Shown: one piece after another, positions 1 through 5,430 of the stretch
Layout: every line of letters starts with the position of its first letter
Position numbering within the stretch: the first letter of the stretch is position 1
Origin: a virus
Length of the DNA: 30,231 nucleotides
Direction: 5' to 3' (one strand)
IMG/VR virus record: IMGVR_UViG_3300046822_000067
Coordinates: 1-30,231 of that record
Translations under genes and position numbers: made by a program
The notes under the pieces: model-generated
What the model was told of the DNA's origin: nothing
Databases searched by the model: none
The model's input: the letters and a program-made list of their open reading frames with translations, nothing else

Positions 1-2
1 AC

Positions 3-1118
3 TACGGCAGCCGCGTCGCGGCGTCGTGGCGACCCGACCTCGGCGAGCTCGACGAATCGGAGCTGGTGACCGACCTCCACAATGCGCAGCGCGAACGCGA
101 CCGTGCGATGAGCGCGCAGGCGGTGTCCGCCGACGAGCACCGGAGGCTCGAAGACGAGGCCGAGCTCTATCAGGCCCGCCAGGATGCGCTGGGGCGCGCG
201 TTGTCGCGGATCGACGAATACACCGCCGTCTTTCAAAAGGCGCAGCAGGCGCGCGCCGCGCTGCCCCCCGCTGGCAAGCTGGACACGTTCCCGTGTCCTC
301 ACTGCGGCGAGCTGATCGTCATCAACAAGGTGTCGCTGGTCGAGACCCGCTATGAGAAGCCCGACGCGGCGGCGCTCGACAGCGCCGAGCTAGGGAAGCG
401 GCTGATGGCGATCGCCGAGGCAGACGGCAAGCTCAGCCACGCGAACGCCGACCTTCAGGAAGCGCGCCGGCAAGCGACCCTCGCAGAACAAGCCGTGAGC
501 GACTCGGAGCACGCCCGCGAACGAATCGCTAACTGGCCGCGCGCCACCGAGGCCGGCACAGACATCGCGACCGCCGAGGCGCAGCTCCAGCGGACCGAGA
601 AGCGGCTCGTCGAATACCGCAGCAAGGTCGAGGCCGACCGGCTGCATCGGCTGGTCGAGGGCAACGAGCTGGTGATCTCGCTGCTCGCCGCCGATGGTCT
701 GCGGGCGAAGAAGCTGGCTCGGGTGATCGACGTGTTCGACGCCCAGCTCGGCAATCTCTGCCGCTCGGCTGGCTGGCAAGCGGTCCGGATCGACGACGCC
801 GGGAACATCGGTTACGGGGCTCGCCAATACAGCCTGTTGTCGACCTCGGAGCAATACCGCGTGCGCGCCGTTCTGGCGGTCGCGATGGCGCAGATCGACG
901 GCTCGGACCTCATCATTCTCGACGGCGCCGACATCCTCGACGCGCCGAGCCGTGGGCAGTTGTTCGCGCTGCTCGCCGAGGTCGAGATTCCCGCACTTGT
1001 GACGATGACCGTCGCGCGCCGCGAACAGCTTCCCGACCTCGCCGCCGCTGAACTCGGGGCGTCATTCTGGCTGGCCGGCGGCGTCCTCGAACCGCTCGGC
1101 GAAAGGGTCGCGGCATAA
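3..1118 (+). CDS. SMC/Rad50-like ATPase, C-terminal part (5' end outside window)
   Basis: The reading frame is open from the first bases, so the true start and the Walker A motif lie to the left. What remains is a long charged alpha-helical region interrupted near 294-308 by a CPHC motif that resembles the zinc hook of Rad50/SbcC proteins. Near the end come a signature-like STSEQYR stretch (about 840-860) and a hydrophobic LIILDGADILD segment that fits a Walker B/D-loop. This order (coiled coil, hook, coiled coil, signature, Walker B) is that of ABC-type DNA repair or recombination ATPases. In a phage it most likely acts in recombination or replication. The gene ends 48 bases before the excisionase-like gene. 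The family call is good; the exact role is inferred. Confidence 0.75.
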   Translation, partial: YGSRVAASWRPDLGELDESELVTDLHNAQRERDRAMSAQAVSADEHRRLEDEAELYQARQDALGRALSRIDEYTAVFQKAQQARAALPPAGKLDTFPCPHCGELIVINKVSLVETRYEKPDAAALDSAELGKRLMAIAEADGKLSHANADLQEARRQATLAEQAVSDSEHARERIANWPRATEAGTDIATAEAQLQRTEKRLVEYRSKVEADRLHRLVEGNELVISLLAADGLRAKKLARVIDVFDAQLGNLCRSAGWQAVRIDDAGNIGYGARQYSLLSTSEQYRVRAVLAVAMAQIDGSDLIILDGADILDAPSRGQLFALLAEVEIPALVTMTVARREQLPDLAAAELGASFWLAGGVLEPLGERVAA

Positions 1119-1134
1119 CCGCTGGGTGATCGTG

Positions 1135-1161
1135 TTGACTTAGGTTTAATTTTACGGATAC
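1135..1161 (+). promoter_or_regulatory. Candidate sigma70-type promoter for the xis-int pair
   Basis: The 48-base gap between the ATPase gene and the HTH gene is AT-richer than its surroundings. It contains TTGACT (1135-1140) and, 15 bases on, GGATAC (1156-1161). The -35 box is good and the -10 box is weak. The position just upstream of the integration genes makes it plausible. Confidence 0.3.
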
Positions 1162-1166
1162 GTCCA

Positions 1167-1577
1167 ATGGCACACATTACCGTTCCGGAAATCGCGGCCC
1201 GCATGGGCGTCTCTGCCGCCACCGCAAAACGACGCATTGCCGAATGGATGCTCGGGACCGGTTCCGCGCCGATGCGGCCGGGCCGCGCCTACGTGCTGAC
1301 GGAGCAAGAATTTTCGCAAGTCATGGAGTTTACGCGATGTCGCTCAACCTCATTGCTCCCGGCAAGCGTAAGGGAAATCGCACCTGGATATTCCGAGGGC
1401 GAGTCGCCGGAAGGCTCCGCGAGATTACAACCGAGTTCGGCCCCGGTACGCCGGCGCGGGTCTTACGCCAAGCTGCGGAGCAAGCTGAACGAGAGCTTTG
1501 GGCCGAGTACGAGGCCAGTCGTATCCCTCGATCTGGAGAAAACACGACGTTCCGCCAAGCGGCTGTGCAGTACCTGA
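1167..1577 (+). CDS. Excisionase-like helix-turn-helix protein overlapping integrase
   Basis: The 136-residue protein has an N-terminal winged HTH of excisionase/MerR type at about residues 4-55: a helix with EIAARMGVS, a recognition helix with AATAKRRIAEW, then a basic wing and a second short helix. Residues from about 57 onward are Ser/Arg/Pro-rich. They are encoded by DNA that is also the first 241 bases of the integrase gene in another frame. Such tails are, to my knowledge, seen in small HTH proteins just upstream of phage integrases in proteobacteria, so the overlap may be genuine. The likely role is directionality factor or regulator of the integrase. No strong ribosome binding site precedes the ATG. 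Confidence 0.65.
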   Translation: MAHITVPEIAARMGVSAATAKRRIAEWMLGTGSAPMRPGRAYVLTEQEFSQVMEFTRCRSTSLLPASVREIAPGYSEGESPEGSARLQPSSAPVRRRGSYAKLRSKLNESFGPSTRPVVSLDLEKTRRSAKRLCST

Positions 1578-2350
1578 ACCTGAAAGACCCGCAGGCGCAG
1601 AACCTGCCGCTTCAGCGAAAAATCGAGAAGCTCGTGGCGCAGCTCGGCGAGAGGACGCTGGCCAGCATCGGCGCGCAGGACGTGATCAACCTCGCCAACC
1701 AACTCTATTCGCACACGACGCTGAGCAGCCGCAATGACGCGGTGATCATCCCGGCGGCGGCGGTCCTCCACTACGCCGCCAAGAACGGCTGGTGTCAGTG
1801 GATCAAGATTTCGCAATTCGCCAGGAAGAAGCCCGAGACGCGGTCGGTGTCGGATGCAGTCGCTGAGACGCTGATCAACTCGCAGCCGATGGGCAGTTAC
1901 GAGCGGCTGTTCCTGTTGTGGATTTTCCGTCAGGGGAACCGCGTCACCGAGGTACTCGGTGTCCGCTGGGAGAAGATCGACCTGCCGCGCCGGACTGTCG
2001 AGCTATGGGTCCAGAAGCGGCGGGAGTGGCGCAACAAGCCGCTGCACGACGAGGTGTTCGAGGCGCTGGCCGCGATCCCGCTGGCCGAGCGCGACGAGTA
2101 CCTCCTCCCGTGGCGCAAGCGCAATGAAATCTACAAATGGCTCATCCCCTACGCGAAGCGGCTGGGCGTCCGGTTCACCCCGCACATGGCGCGGCACACC
2201 GTCGGCCGATGGCTGAATGCCGAGGGTAACGGGCTGCGGACCATCATGGAGGTGATGGACCATCTCGACCCCCGGTCGAGCGTCCGTTACCAATCCGTCG
2301 ACGAGGCCACCGTGCGCCACGCGCTCGCGGGCCTGGGGAGGAAGCGATGA
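1337..2350 (+). CDS. int: Phage tyrosine integrase
   Basis: A 337-residue site-specific recombinase when started at the ATG at 1337; the frame stays open upstream to 1244, but the protein begins to look like an integrase only here. The N-terminal part (1-60) has a basic beta-strand pattern like arm-type DNA-binding domains. Residues about 68-155 form a SAM-like core-binding domain. The catalytic domain shows Arg202 in GNRVTEVLGVRW, a basic beta-hairpin near Lys234, His283 and Arg286 in PHMARHT, His309 in VMDHLDP and the nucleophile Tyr318 in SVRYQS. All expected catalytic residues are present, so it should be active. It follows and overlaps the xis-like gene and is translationally coupled to the next gene by ATGA. 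Confidence 0.93.
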   Translation: MSLNLIAPGKRKGNRTWIFRGRVAGRLREITTEFGPGTPARVLRQAAEQAERELWAEYEASRIPRSGENTTFRQAAVQYLNLKDPQAQNLPLQRKIEKLVAQLGERTLASIGAQDVINLANQLYSHTTLSSRNDAVIIPAAAVLHYAAKNGWCQWIKISQFARKKPETRSVSDAVAETLINSQPMGSYERLFLLWIFRQGNRVTEVLGVRWEKIDLPRRTVELWVQKRREWRNKPLHDEVFEALAAIPLAERDEYLLPWRKRNEIYKWLIPYAKRLGVRFTPHMARHTVGRWLNAEGNGLRTIMEVMDHLDPRSSVRYQSVDEATVRHALAGLGRKR

Positions 2351-2598
2351 CCGCAACAAGTTGGGTAGAAGAGATCGTCACCAAAGCAGCGGAAGAATGG
2401 TTCGCGAAACGCGAGGCCAACATCGCCGCGGCTAAGGCCGGTGAGCCTATTCCGCACCCGGACGTCCCATCGGGGCCGAGCCTCTATCGCGAACTGAGCG
2501 GCTACGGCTTGAAAATCGAGACTAAGAAACGATCCGCATCAAACTGTGGGGAAGCTGTGGGGAGACTTCGCCGAAAGTCGGGGAAATCAAATGCTTAA
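2347..2598 (+). CDS. Small hypothetical protein coupled to integrase
   Basis: An 83-residue protein whose ATG overlaps the integrase TGA (ATGA), preceded by a GGAGG-like site about 2337-2341. The first half is a charged helix (EEIVTKAAEEWFAKREANI). The end is basic, and its last 20 residues are encoded by the first block of 11-bp iterons, which in this frame gives NCGEAVGR. I do not recognise a family. Its position suggests a partner of the integrase or merely a passenger. The close coupling and good ribosome binding site make it likely to be expressed. Confidence 0.55.
   Translation: MTATSWVEEIVTKAAEEWFAKREANIAAAKAGEPIPHPDVPSGPSLYRELSGYGLKIETKKRSASNCGEAVGRLRRKSGKSNA
2541..2584. repeat. 11-bp iteron block A
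   Basis: Two adjacent copies of an ARCTGTGGGGA unit start at 2542 and 2553, and a diverged third (AAAGTCGGGGA) starts at 2574. The spacing is about one helical turn. Positions 2541-2565 match 22 of 25 bases in block B at 2773-2797. Lying just downstream of the integrase gene, they could be arm-type integrase sites or binding sites for another phage DNA-binding protein. Confidence 0.55.
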
Positions 2599-2772
2599 CG
2601 GGCGCCGGAACTTATTTGTTGAAATTGTCGATACCCGCGCAGGACACTGGCGGCAACCCCCGGAAACGGCAGAAACTATTAGATCGGTCAATCACTTAAT
2701 GCCATCCATCGCATCGCTCAGAGCAGAACAAAACGGCCCCGAAAAGCGTGAACGTGAGCGGAACTCTTTCAA
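2599..2772. other. Intergenic stretch between iteron blocks
   Basis: About 175 bases without a gene I would call. A plus-strand frame runs through it from 2546, but its product up to 2803 looks random, so I start the next gene at 2804. The stretch lies between the two iteron blocks downstream of int, so it is a reasonable place for an attP core. I found no tRNA-like sequence in it. Confidence 0.35.
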
Positions 2773-2797
2773 AAACTGTGGGAAAAGTGTGGGGAGA
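2773..2797. repeat. 11-bp iteron block B
   Basis: AACTGTGGGAA at 2774 is followed directly by AAGTGTGGGGA at 2785. Together they match block A with three mismatches in 25 bases. The last GGGGAG of the block also serves as part of the purine-rich ribosome binding region of the gene at 2804, so protein binding here and expression of that gene could be linked. Confidence 0.55.
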
Positions 2798-2803
2798 AAA
2801 GGC

Positions 2804-3103
2804 ATGGCTCTGAAAATCGTCAAACGCCACGGCAACATTCTACAAATGCGTGGCACCGTGCAGCTGCCCAATGGACAAAAAAAGCGCATCGAGCGCACCA
2901 CGCGAACCGAGGACATTGAGATCGCGCTAATCCGAATGCGCGACTACGAGCGCGAGCTATTTGGACTGATGCCGAGCGTCGACACATTGCGCATGGCGCT
3001 GGAAATGATCGTCCTATTGGCGGAAAGCGGCCGCGCTCATGAGTTGCCGCGGATTTTGAGCGTCGCGGAAAAGGCGTTGGCCCTTTTACCGAAAGCGCCA
3101 TGA
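2804..3103 (+). CDS. Small protein with integrase arm-binding-like N-terminus
   Basis: The 99-residue protein starts at the ATG after a GGGGAG/AAGG purine tract. Residues 1-40 (MALKIVKRHGN, then basic strands with GTVQLPNGQKKR) resemble the N-terminal three-stranded arm-DNA-binding domain of phage tyrosine integrases, typically KRHGxWYxRGTV. Unlike an integrase, the protein then ends in two hydrophobic helices (TLRMALEMIVLLAES and a Leu/Ala-rich tail) and has no catalytic domain. It could be a decayed integrase fused to unrelated sequence, or a small DNA-binding protein recognising the iterons beside it. The last codon CCA and the TGA form the start of repeat cassette copy 1. Confidence 0.55.
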   Translation: MALKIVKRHGNILQMRGTVQLPNGQKKRIERTTRTEDIEIALIRMRDYERELFGLMPSVDTLRMALEMIVLLAESGRAHELPRILSVAEKALALLPKAP

Positions 3104-3152
3104 CCGCCGCCCGGCAAAGCCCCGGCGCCGCTTGCCACAGCAGGAGTGCCAC
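3098..3152 (+). repeat. Intergenic cassette, copy 1
   Basis: First of three near-identical linkers. It begins with the terminal Pro codon and stop of the preceding gene (CCATGA), continues through a GC-rich core (CCGCCGCCCGGCAA and CCGGCGCCGCTTGCCACAGC) and ends with CAGGAGTGCC. That end supplies the Shine-Dalgarno site (CAGGAG, 3141-3146) for the MazG-like gene nine bases downstream. Confidence 0.75.
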
Positions 3153-3155
3153 ATC

Positions 3156-3479
3156 ATGAGTTGGAAGCCACTTTGGACCATCCACACCTCGCTGGTTGAG
3201 GGCACCTTCAAGCCGGGTTCGGAAGAAGATCGTCACTTCCTCGCACTTGCCATGTGCGGCGAGGCTGGAGAGGTCGCCAATCTCATCAAAAAGCAATGGC
3301 GCGGCGACAACATTCCTGACTTTCAGGACAAACTAGAGGAGGAGATTGGCGACGTATTTGCCTATCTCACGCTGCTAAGCATTGCCTATGGCTTGAGATC
3401 ACCGTCACGTATTCTCGACGAAGTGATCCTGCCGAAGATCAAGGCGCGCTGGCCGGAGCATTTCAAGGAGCTGCCATGA
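3156..3479 (+). CDS. MazG-like nucleotide pyrophosphohydrolase
   Basis: A 107-residue all-alpha NTP pyrophosphohydrolase domain. The metal-binding pattern of the MazG family is present: Glu36 and Glu39 in GEAGEVANLIKK, then Glu63 and Asp66 in EEEIGDVFAYLTLL. Members hydrolyse (d)NTPs to monophosphate and pyrophosphate. The ATG at 3156 was chosen because CAGGAG lies nine bases upstream and the frame before it encodes only the repeat cassette. The length suits a single MazG domain. In phages such enzymes are thought to tune the nucleotide pool or alarmone levels. Here it sits two genes before an orotate phosphoribosyltransferase, pointing to a nucleotide metabolism pair. The stop is part of cassette copy 2. 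Confidence 0.85.
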   Translation: MSWKPLWTIHTSLVEGTFKPGSEEDRHFLALAMCGEAGEVANLIKKQWRGDNIPDFQDKLEEEIGDVFAYLTLLSIAYGLRSPSRILDEVILPKIKARWPEHFKELP

Positions 3480-3517
3480 CCGCCGCCCGGCAACCCCCCG
3501 GCGCAGCTTGCCACAGC
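3474..3517 (+). repeat. Intergenic cassette, copy 2 (3'-truncated)
   Basis: It starts with CCATGA, the last codon and stop of the MazG-like gene. It matches the other copies through the GC-rich core to GCCACAGC and then departs, losing the ribosome-binding end. What follows is non-coding AT-rich DNA, not a gene, consistent with loss of whatever was once downstream. Confidence 0.7.
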
Positions 3518-3579
3518 CGCCCATTGTTCCTGCGACAAATTGGGTCATCGTGCTTAACGACCTTTAATAATTTATCTTT

Positions 3580-3607
3580 TTGTCACGCGCGAAGAGTCGC
3601 ATAATTT
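3580..3607 (+). promoter_or_regulatory. Candidate promoter in AT-rich intergenic region
   Basis: The gap 3518-3675 is strikingly AT-rich for this genome and holds no convincing gene. TTGTCA (3580-3585) and TAATTT (3602-3607) are 16 bases apart. GAGTC (3594-3598) and GACTC (3609-3613) form a small inverted repeat across the -10 region that could be an operator. This would drive the orotate phosphoribosyltransferase and the genes after it. Confidence 0.35.
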
Positions 3608-3675
3608 TGACTCGCTCACGCAAGGGTTTTCAGCATTTAATAATTAGTTTTTAATTGCCAGTAATTCGGAGCGTT

Positions 3676-3810
3676 ATGGCCGATATACCGCAGAAACGCG
3701 GGCCAGGACGCCCAAAGGGGTCGGGGAAACATGAGGGGGGACACCAGCATGCTGGCGACTCGGACGATTCCGGAGAGTTCAATCGTCTCGAAGAAACGCA
3801 GACTGCTTGA
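3676..3810 (+). CDS. 44-residue AT-hook-like micro-protein
   Basis: The ORF opens with MADIPQKRGPGRPKGSGK, a clear AT-hook core (GRPKGSG flanked by basic residues) that binds the minor groove of AT-rich DNA. The rest is polar (Gly/His/Asp/Glu-rich) and ends at 3810, overlapping the start of the phosphoribosyltransferase in another frame. Such N-termini occur on phage DNA-packaging and nucleoid-type proteins, so this may be a fragment of a longer ancestral gene or a genuine small DNA binder. The AT-rich DNA just upstream is an obvious possible target. I see no strong ribosome binding site (only CGGAG, 3667-3671). Confidence 0.35.
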   Translation: MADIPQKRGPGRPKGSGKHEGGHQHAGDSDDSGEFNRLEETQTA

Positions 3811-4321
3811 AATTATTAAAAAGCAGTCATTGCTGCGAGAGAAAGAGTGGCTGCTCGCCTCGGGGGCGCGAAGCAACTACTATTTTGACATGAAACAAAC
3901 AACTTTCGATCCGGAAGGAATATCTCTTACCGCAGAGATTCTATTCGACCGCATCCGTGACCTACGCTTTGACTATATTGGTGGTTTGGAGACTGGCGCA
4001 ATTCCGATTGTGGCCGCAGTTAGCGCATGCAGTTGGCCGGAACGGCCTATTAAGAGCTTCTTTGTGCGCGACGAGGCCAAAAATCACGGCACAAAGAAGC
4101 TGATCGATGGCTTCATGGAAGATGGGGCGACCGTCATCATTATCGATGACGTAACCACCAAAGGCGACTCATCAATGAAGGCTGTCCGCGCTGTCCACGC
4201 GCGAGGGTGCAAGGTTCTGAAGGTTATCGCAATCGTGGATCGGCTAGAGGGTGCCGCCGAGAACTACGCTCGGCAGGAAATTCCCTTTGAGGCGATTTTC
4301 GACACGCGAGATTTCGATTGA
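3749..4321 (+). CDS. pyrE: Orotate phosphoribosyltransferase-like protein
   Basis: A 190-residue type I phosphoribosyltransferase from the ATG at 3749. The ATG at 3731 is also in frame, but AGGGGGG at 3734-3740 suits 3749. Seen in order: a SGARSNYYFDMK substrate region (38-49), GGLETGAIPIVAA (78-90), the catalytic loop FFVRDEAKNHG (104-114) and the PRPP-binding motif VIIIDDVTTKGDSSMKA (129-145, Asp133-Asp134). This set is typical of enzymes that join orotate to PRPP to make OMP in pyrimidine synthesis. The protein appears complete. It is an unusual auxiliary metabolic gene in a phage and sits near a MazG-like gene. Its stop overlaps a TTG that may start the next small ORF. Confidence 0.85.
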   Translation: MLATRTIPESSIVSKKRRLLEIIKKQSLLREKEWLLASGARSNYYFDMKQTTFDPEGISLTAEILFDRIRDLRFDYIGGLETGAIPIVAAVSACSWPERPIKSFFVRDEAKNHGTKKLIDGFMEDGATVIIIDDVTTKGDSSMKAVRAVHARGCKVLKVIAIVDRLEGAAENYARQEIPFEAIFDTRDFD

Positions 4322-4458
4322 ACGAAGCTCCTGTTGATATAGCAGGAGCGCGCCTTAAGTCCTGCCTTGTCAGGCAAATTGATCGTCTCCGCGAATATGC
4401 ATGCGAAACCGCCGACGAGATCGCCGCGCGCATCCGCGCCCGCGAGACCGAGCCATGA
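4318..4458 (+). CDS. 46-residue hypothetical protein coupled to pyrE
   Basis: The ORF begins at a TTG overlapping the TGA of the phosphoribosyltransferase gene (TTGA) and encodes a mainly helical polar peptide with RLREYACETADEIAARIRAR. The main support is its end: the last codon and stop are CCATGA, the start of cassette copy 3, exactly as in the two other genes that precede cassette copies. No family is recognised. A 7-bp stem-loop lies in its first codons. Confidence 0.45.
   Translation: MNEAPVDIAGARLKSCLVRQIDRLREYACETADEIAARIRARETEP
4327..4349 (+). promoter_or_regulatory. Stem-loop after the pyrE stop
   Basis: GCTCCTG (4327-4333) and CAGGAGC (4343-4349) form a perfect 7-bp stem with a 9-base AT-rich loop, six bases after the phosphoribosyltransferase stop. 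No U-run follows, so it is not a classical terminator. It may stabilise the message or modulate translation of the small ORF that contains it. Confidence 0.35.
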
Positions 4459-4507
4459 CCGCCGCCCGGCAACCCCCCGGCGCCGCTCGCAGCAGCGGGG
4501 GTGCCGC
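4453..4507 (+). repeat. Intergenic cassette, copy 3
   Basis: It starts with CCATGA (last Pro codon and stop of the 46-residue ORF), has the same GC-rich core and ends in GCAGCGGGGGTGCCGC directly before the ATG at 4508. As in copy 1, the 3' end gives the downstream gene its purine-rich ribosome binding region. Confidence 0.75.
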
Positions 4508-4699
4508 ATGACCGAGTGCGTCATCCTCTATCGGGTACATGCCCACGCGGGTGAAGCCCCGGTGATGTTTATCCATAACGACGATATCCAAATGGCGGTC
4601 TTTCCGCACATGGACGCCGCCGTGGACTACTGCCTCAACAACGAGTTCTTGAACAGCGAGCAAGTCAACTACCAGATCGTCGAACTGGACGAGCTATGA
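4508..4699 (+). CDS. 63-residue hypothetical protein
   Basis: This small acidic protein begins MTECVILYRVHAHAGEAP and ends in a cluster of Asp/Glu (IVELDEL). The alternation of hydrophobic strands and helices, with AVFPHMDAAVDYCLNN in the middle, suggests a compact alpha/beta fold, but I do not recognise a family. The start is fixed by cassette copy 3, whose GCGGGGGTG lies just upstream; the longer frame from 4367 is cassette and out-of-frame sequence. It is the last gene before a structured gap. Confidence 0.6.
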   Translation: MTECVILYRVHAHAGEAPVMFIHNDDIQMAVFPHMDAAVDYCLNNEFLNSEQVNYQIVELDEL

Positions 4700-4847
4700 C
4701 GGCCCGACGAACGGATAGTATTTCCGTCAGTCTGAAAGTCGGGAGACCGCGCTAACTATCAAGTTTTTGGCCGGGTCTATCAAGCGGGCGCCGCCGCCAG
4801 CCGCTAACTGTCAGGGAGCGCGGCTAGGGTAGCTCCCGAACCCCCGG
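4700..4847. other. Non-coding region with short direct repeats
   Basis: No gene is seen. CGCTAACTRTCA occurs near 4749 and 4802 and CTATCAAG near 4757 and 4777, and GGGAGC/GCTCCC (4814-4819, 4832-4837) can pair. The arrangement suggests regulator binding sites or a structured 5' leader for the downstream membrane protein gene. Confidence 0.35.
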
Positions 4848-4899
4848 TCTCCTTGCACGGGCTGCCGCGCGCTTACCCGCAAGGCGTTGTGCAAGGAGA
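4848..4899 (+). promoter_or_regulatory. Hairpin that can sequester the ribosome binding site of the 4906 gene
   Basis: TCTCCTTGCAC (4848-4858) is perfectly complementary to GTGCAAGGAGA (4889-4899), an 11-bp stem with a 30-base loop. The downstream arm contains the AAGGAG Shine-Dalgarno site (4893-4898) that lies seven bases before the TTG start. When folded, the site is buried, so translation of the next gene should depend on opening of this stem. Confidence 0.55.
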
Positions 4900-4905
4900 G
4901 GCACC

Positions 4906-5430
4906 TTGGAATATTTAATGCTCGCCCTTTTGTTGGGCTTGCTACCTGCTTTTATCGCGCAGAGCAAAGGCCGGTTTTTTGTGGGCTGGTGGCTCTTTGG
5001 CGCTTTGTTACTGATCGTCGCCTTGCCGTGTAGCGTTTTGATCGGCCCCAGAAGGACTATGGCCGAATGCCGAGCTTGCAGCCGCGCGGTCTCGCGGCAG
5101 GCCCAGGCGTGTCCGGGTTGCGGGCATCCACAACCCATTGCGGCGTCTTCCTCTATGCCAGCACGGCGATCGACGGGGCCAAGCGTTGCCGCCTTCGTAG
5201 GGTGCTCGTTGTTCATCGTGGTGATTGCTATTGGTGTGGTCGGAACCATGGCGAACCGAAGCCGCCCTATTCCGGCTATGGTCGAACGGGAACCCGAGAA
5301 AGCCAAAGCCGAGCCGCAGGCCGCACCCGAAAAACCAAGGGCAATCGAGGCGAAAACGCGACAGCCCGCAATACAAGTCTGCGGCCCCGACCGCTGGCAA
5401 AAGGACCACTGGGAGCCGTCGTGCAAGTGA
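4906..5430 (+). CDS. Zinc-ribbon membrane protein
   Basis: The 174-residue protein starts at TTG behind AAGGAG. Residues 2-20 and 25-47 are two hydrophobic segments, residues 55-72 hold a zinc ribbon (Cys55-x2-Cys58, Cys69-x2-Cys72, in CRACSR and CPGCGHP), and residues 95-115 form a third membrane segment. A charged Pro/Glu/Lys tail ends with CGPDRWQKDHWEPSCK. The N-terminal pair resembles small bacterial and phage membrane proteins sometimes annotated as superinfection immunity or zinc-ribbon proteins. The gene lies at the outer end of the accessory block, a usual place for lysogenic conversion genes. Its stop abuts the stop of the converging late operon. The function is inferred. Confidence 0.65.
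   Translation: MEYLMLALLLGLLPAFIAQSKGRFFVGWWLFGALLLIVALPCSVLIGPRRTMAECRACSRAVSRQAQACPGCGHPQPIAASSSMPARRSTGPSVAAFVGCSLFIVVIAIGVVGTMANRSRPIPAMVEREPEKAKAEPQAAPEKPRAIEAKTRQPAIQVCGPDRWQKDHWEPSCK

Noticed and set aside
390-1237. Long minus-strand frames opposite the ATPase gene
   Set aside because: They mirror the coding strand of a high-GC gene, have arginine/alanine/serine-biased shadow composition and no ribosome binding sites.
2546-2803. N-terminal extension of the arm-binding-like protein to 2546
   Set aside because: The extension looks unlike protein, starts inside the iterons, and a good purine-rich site precedes the ATG at 2804.
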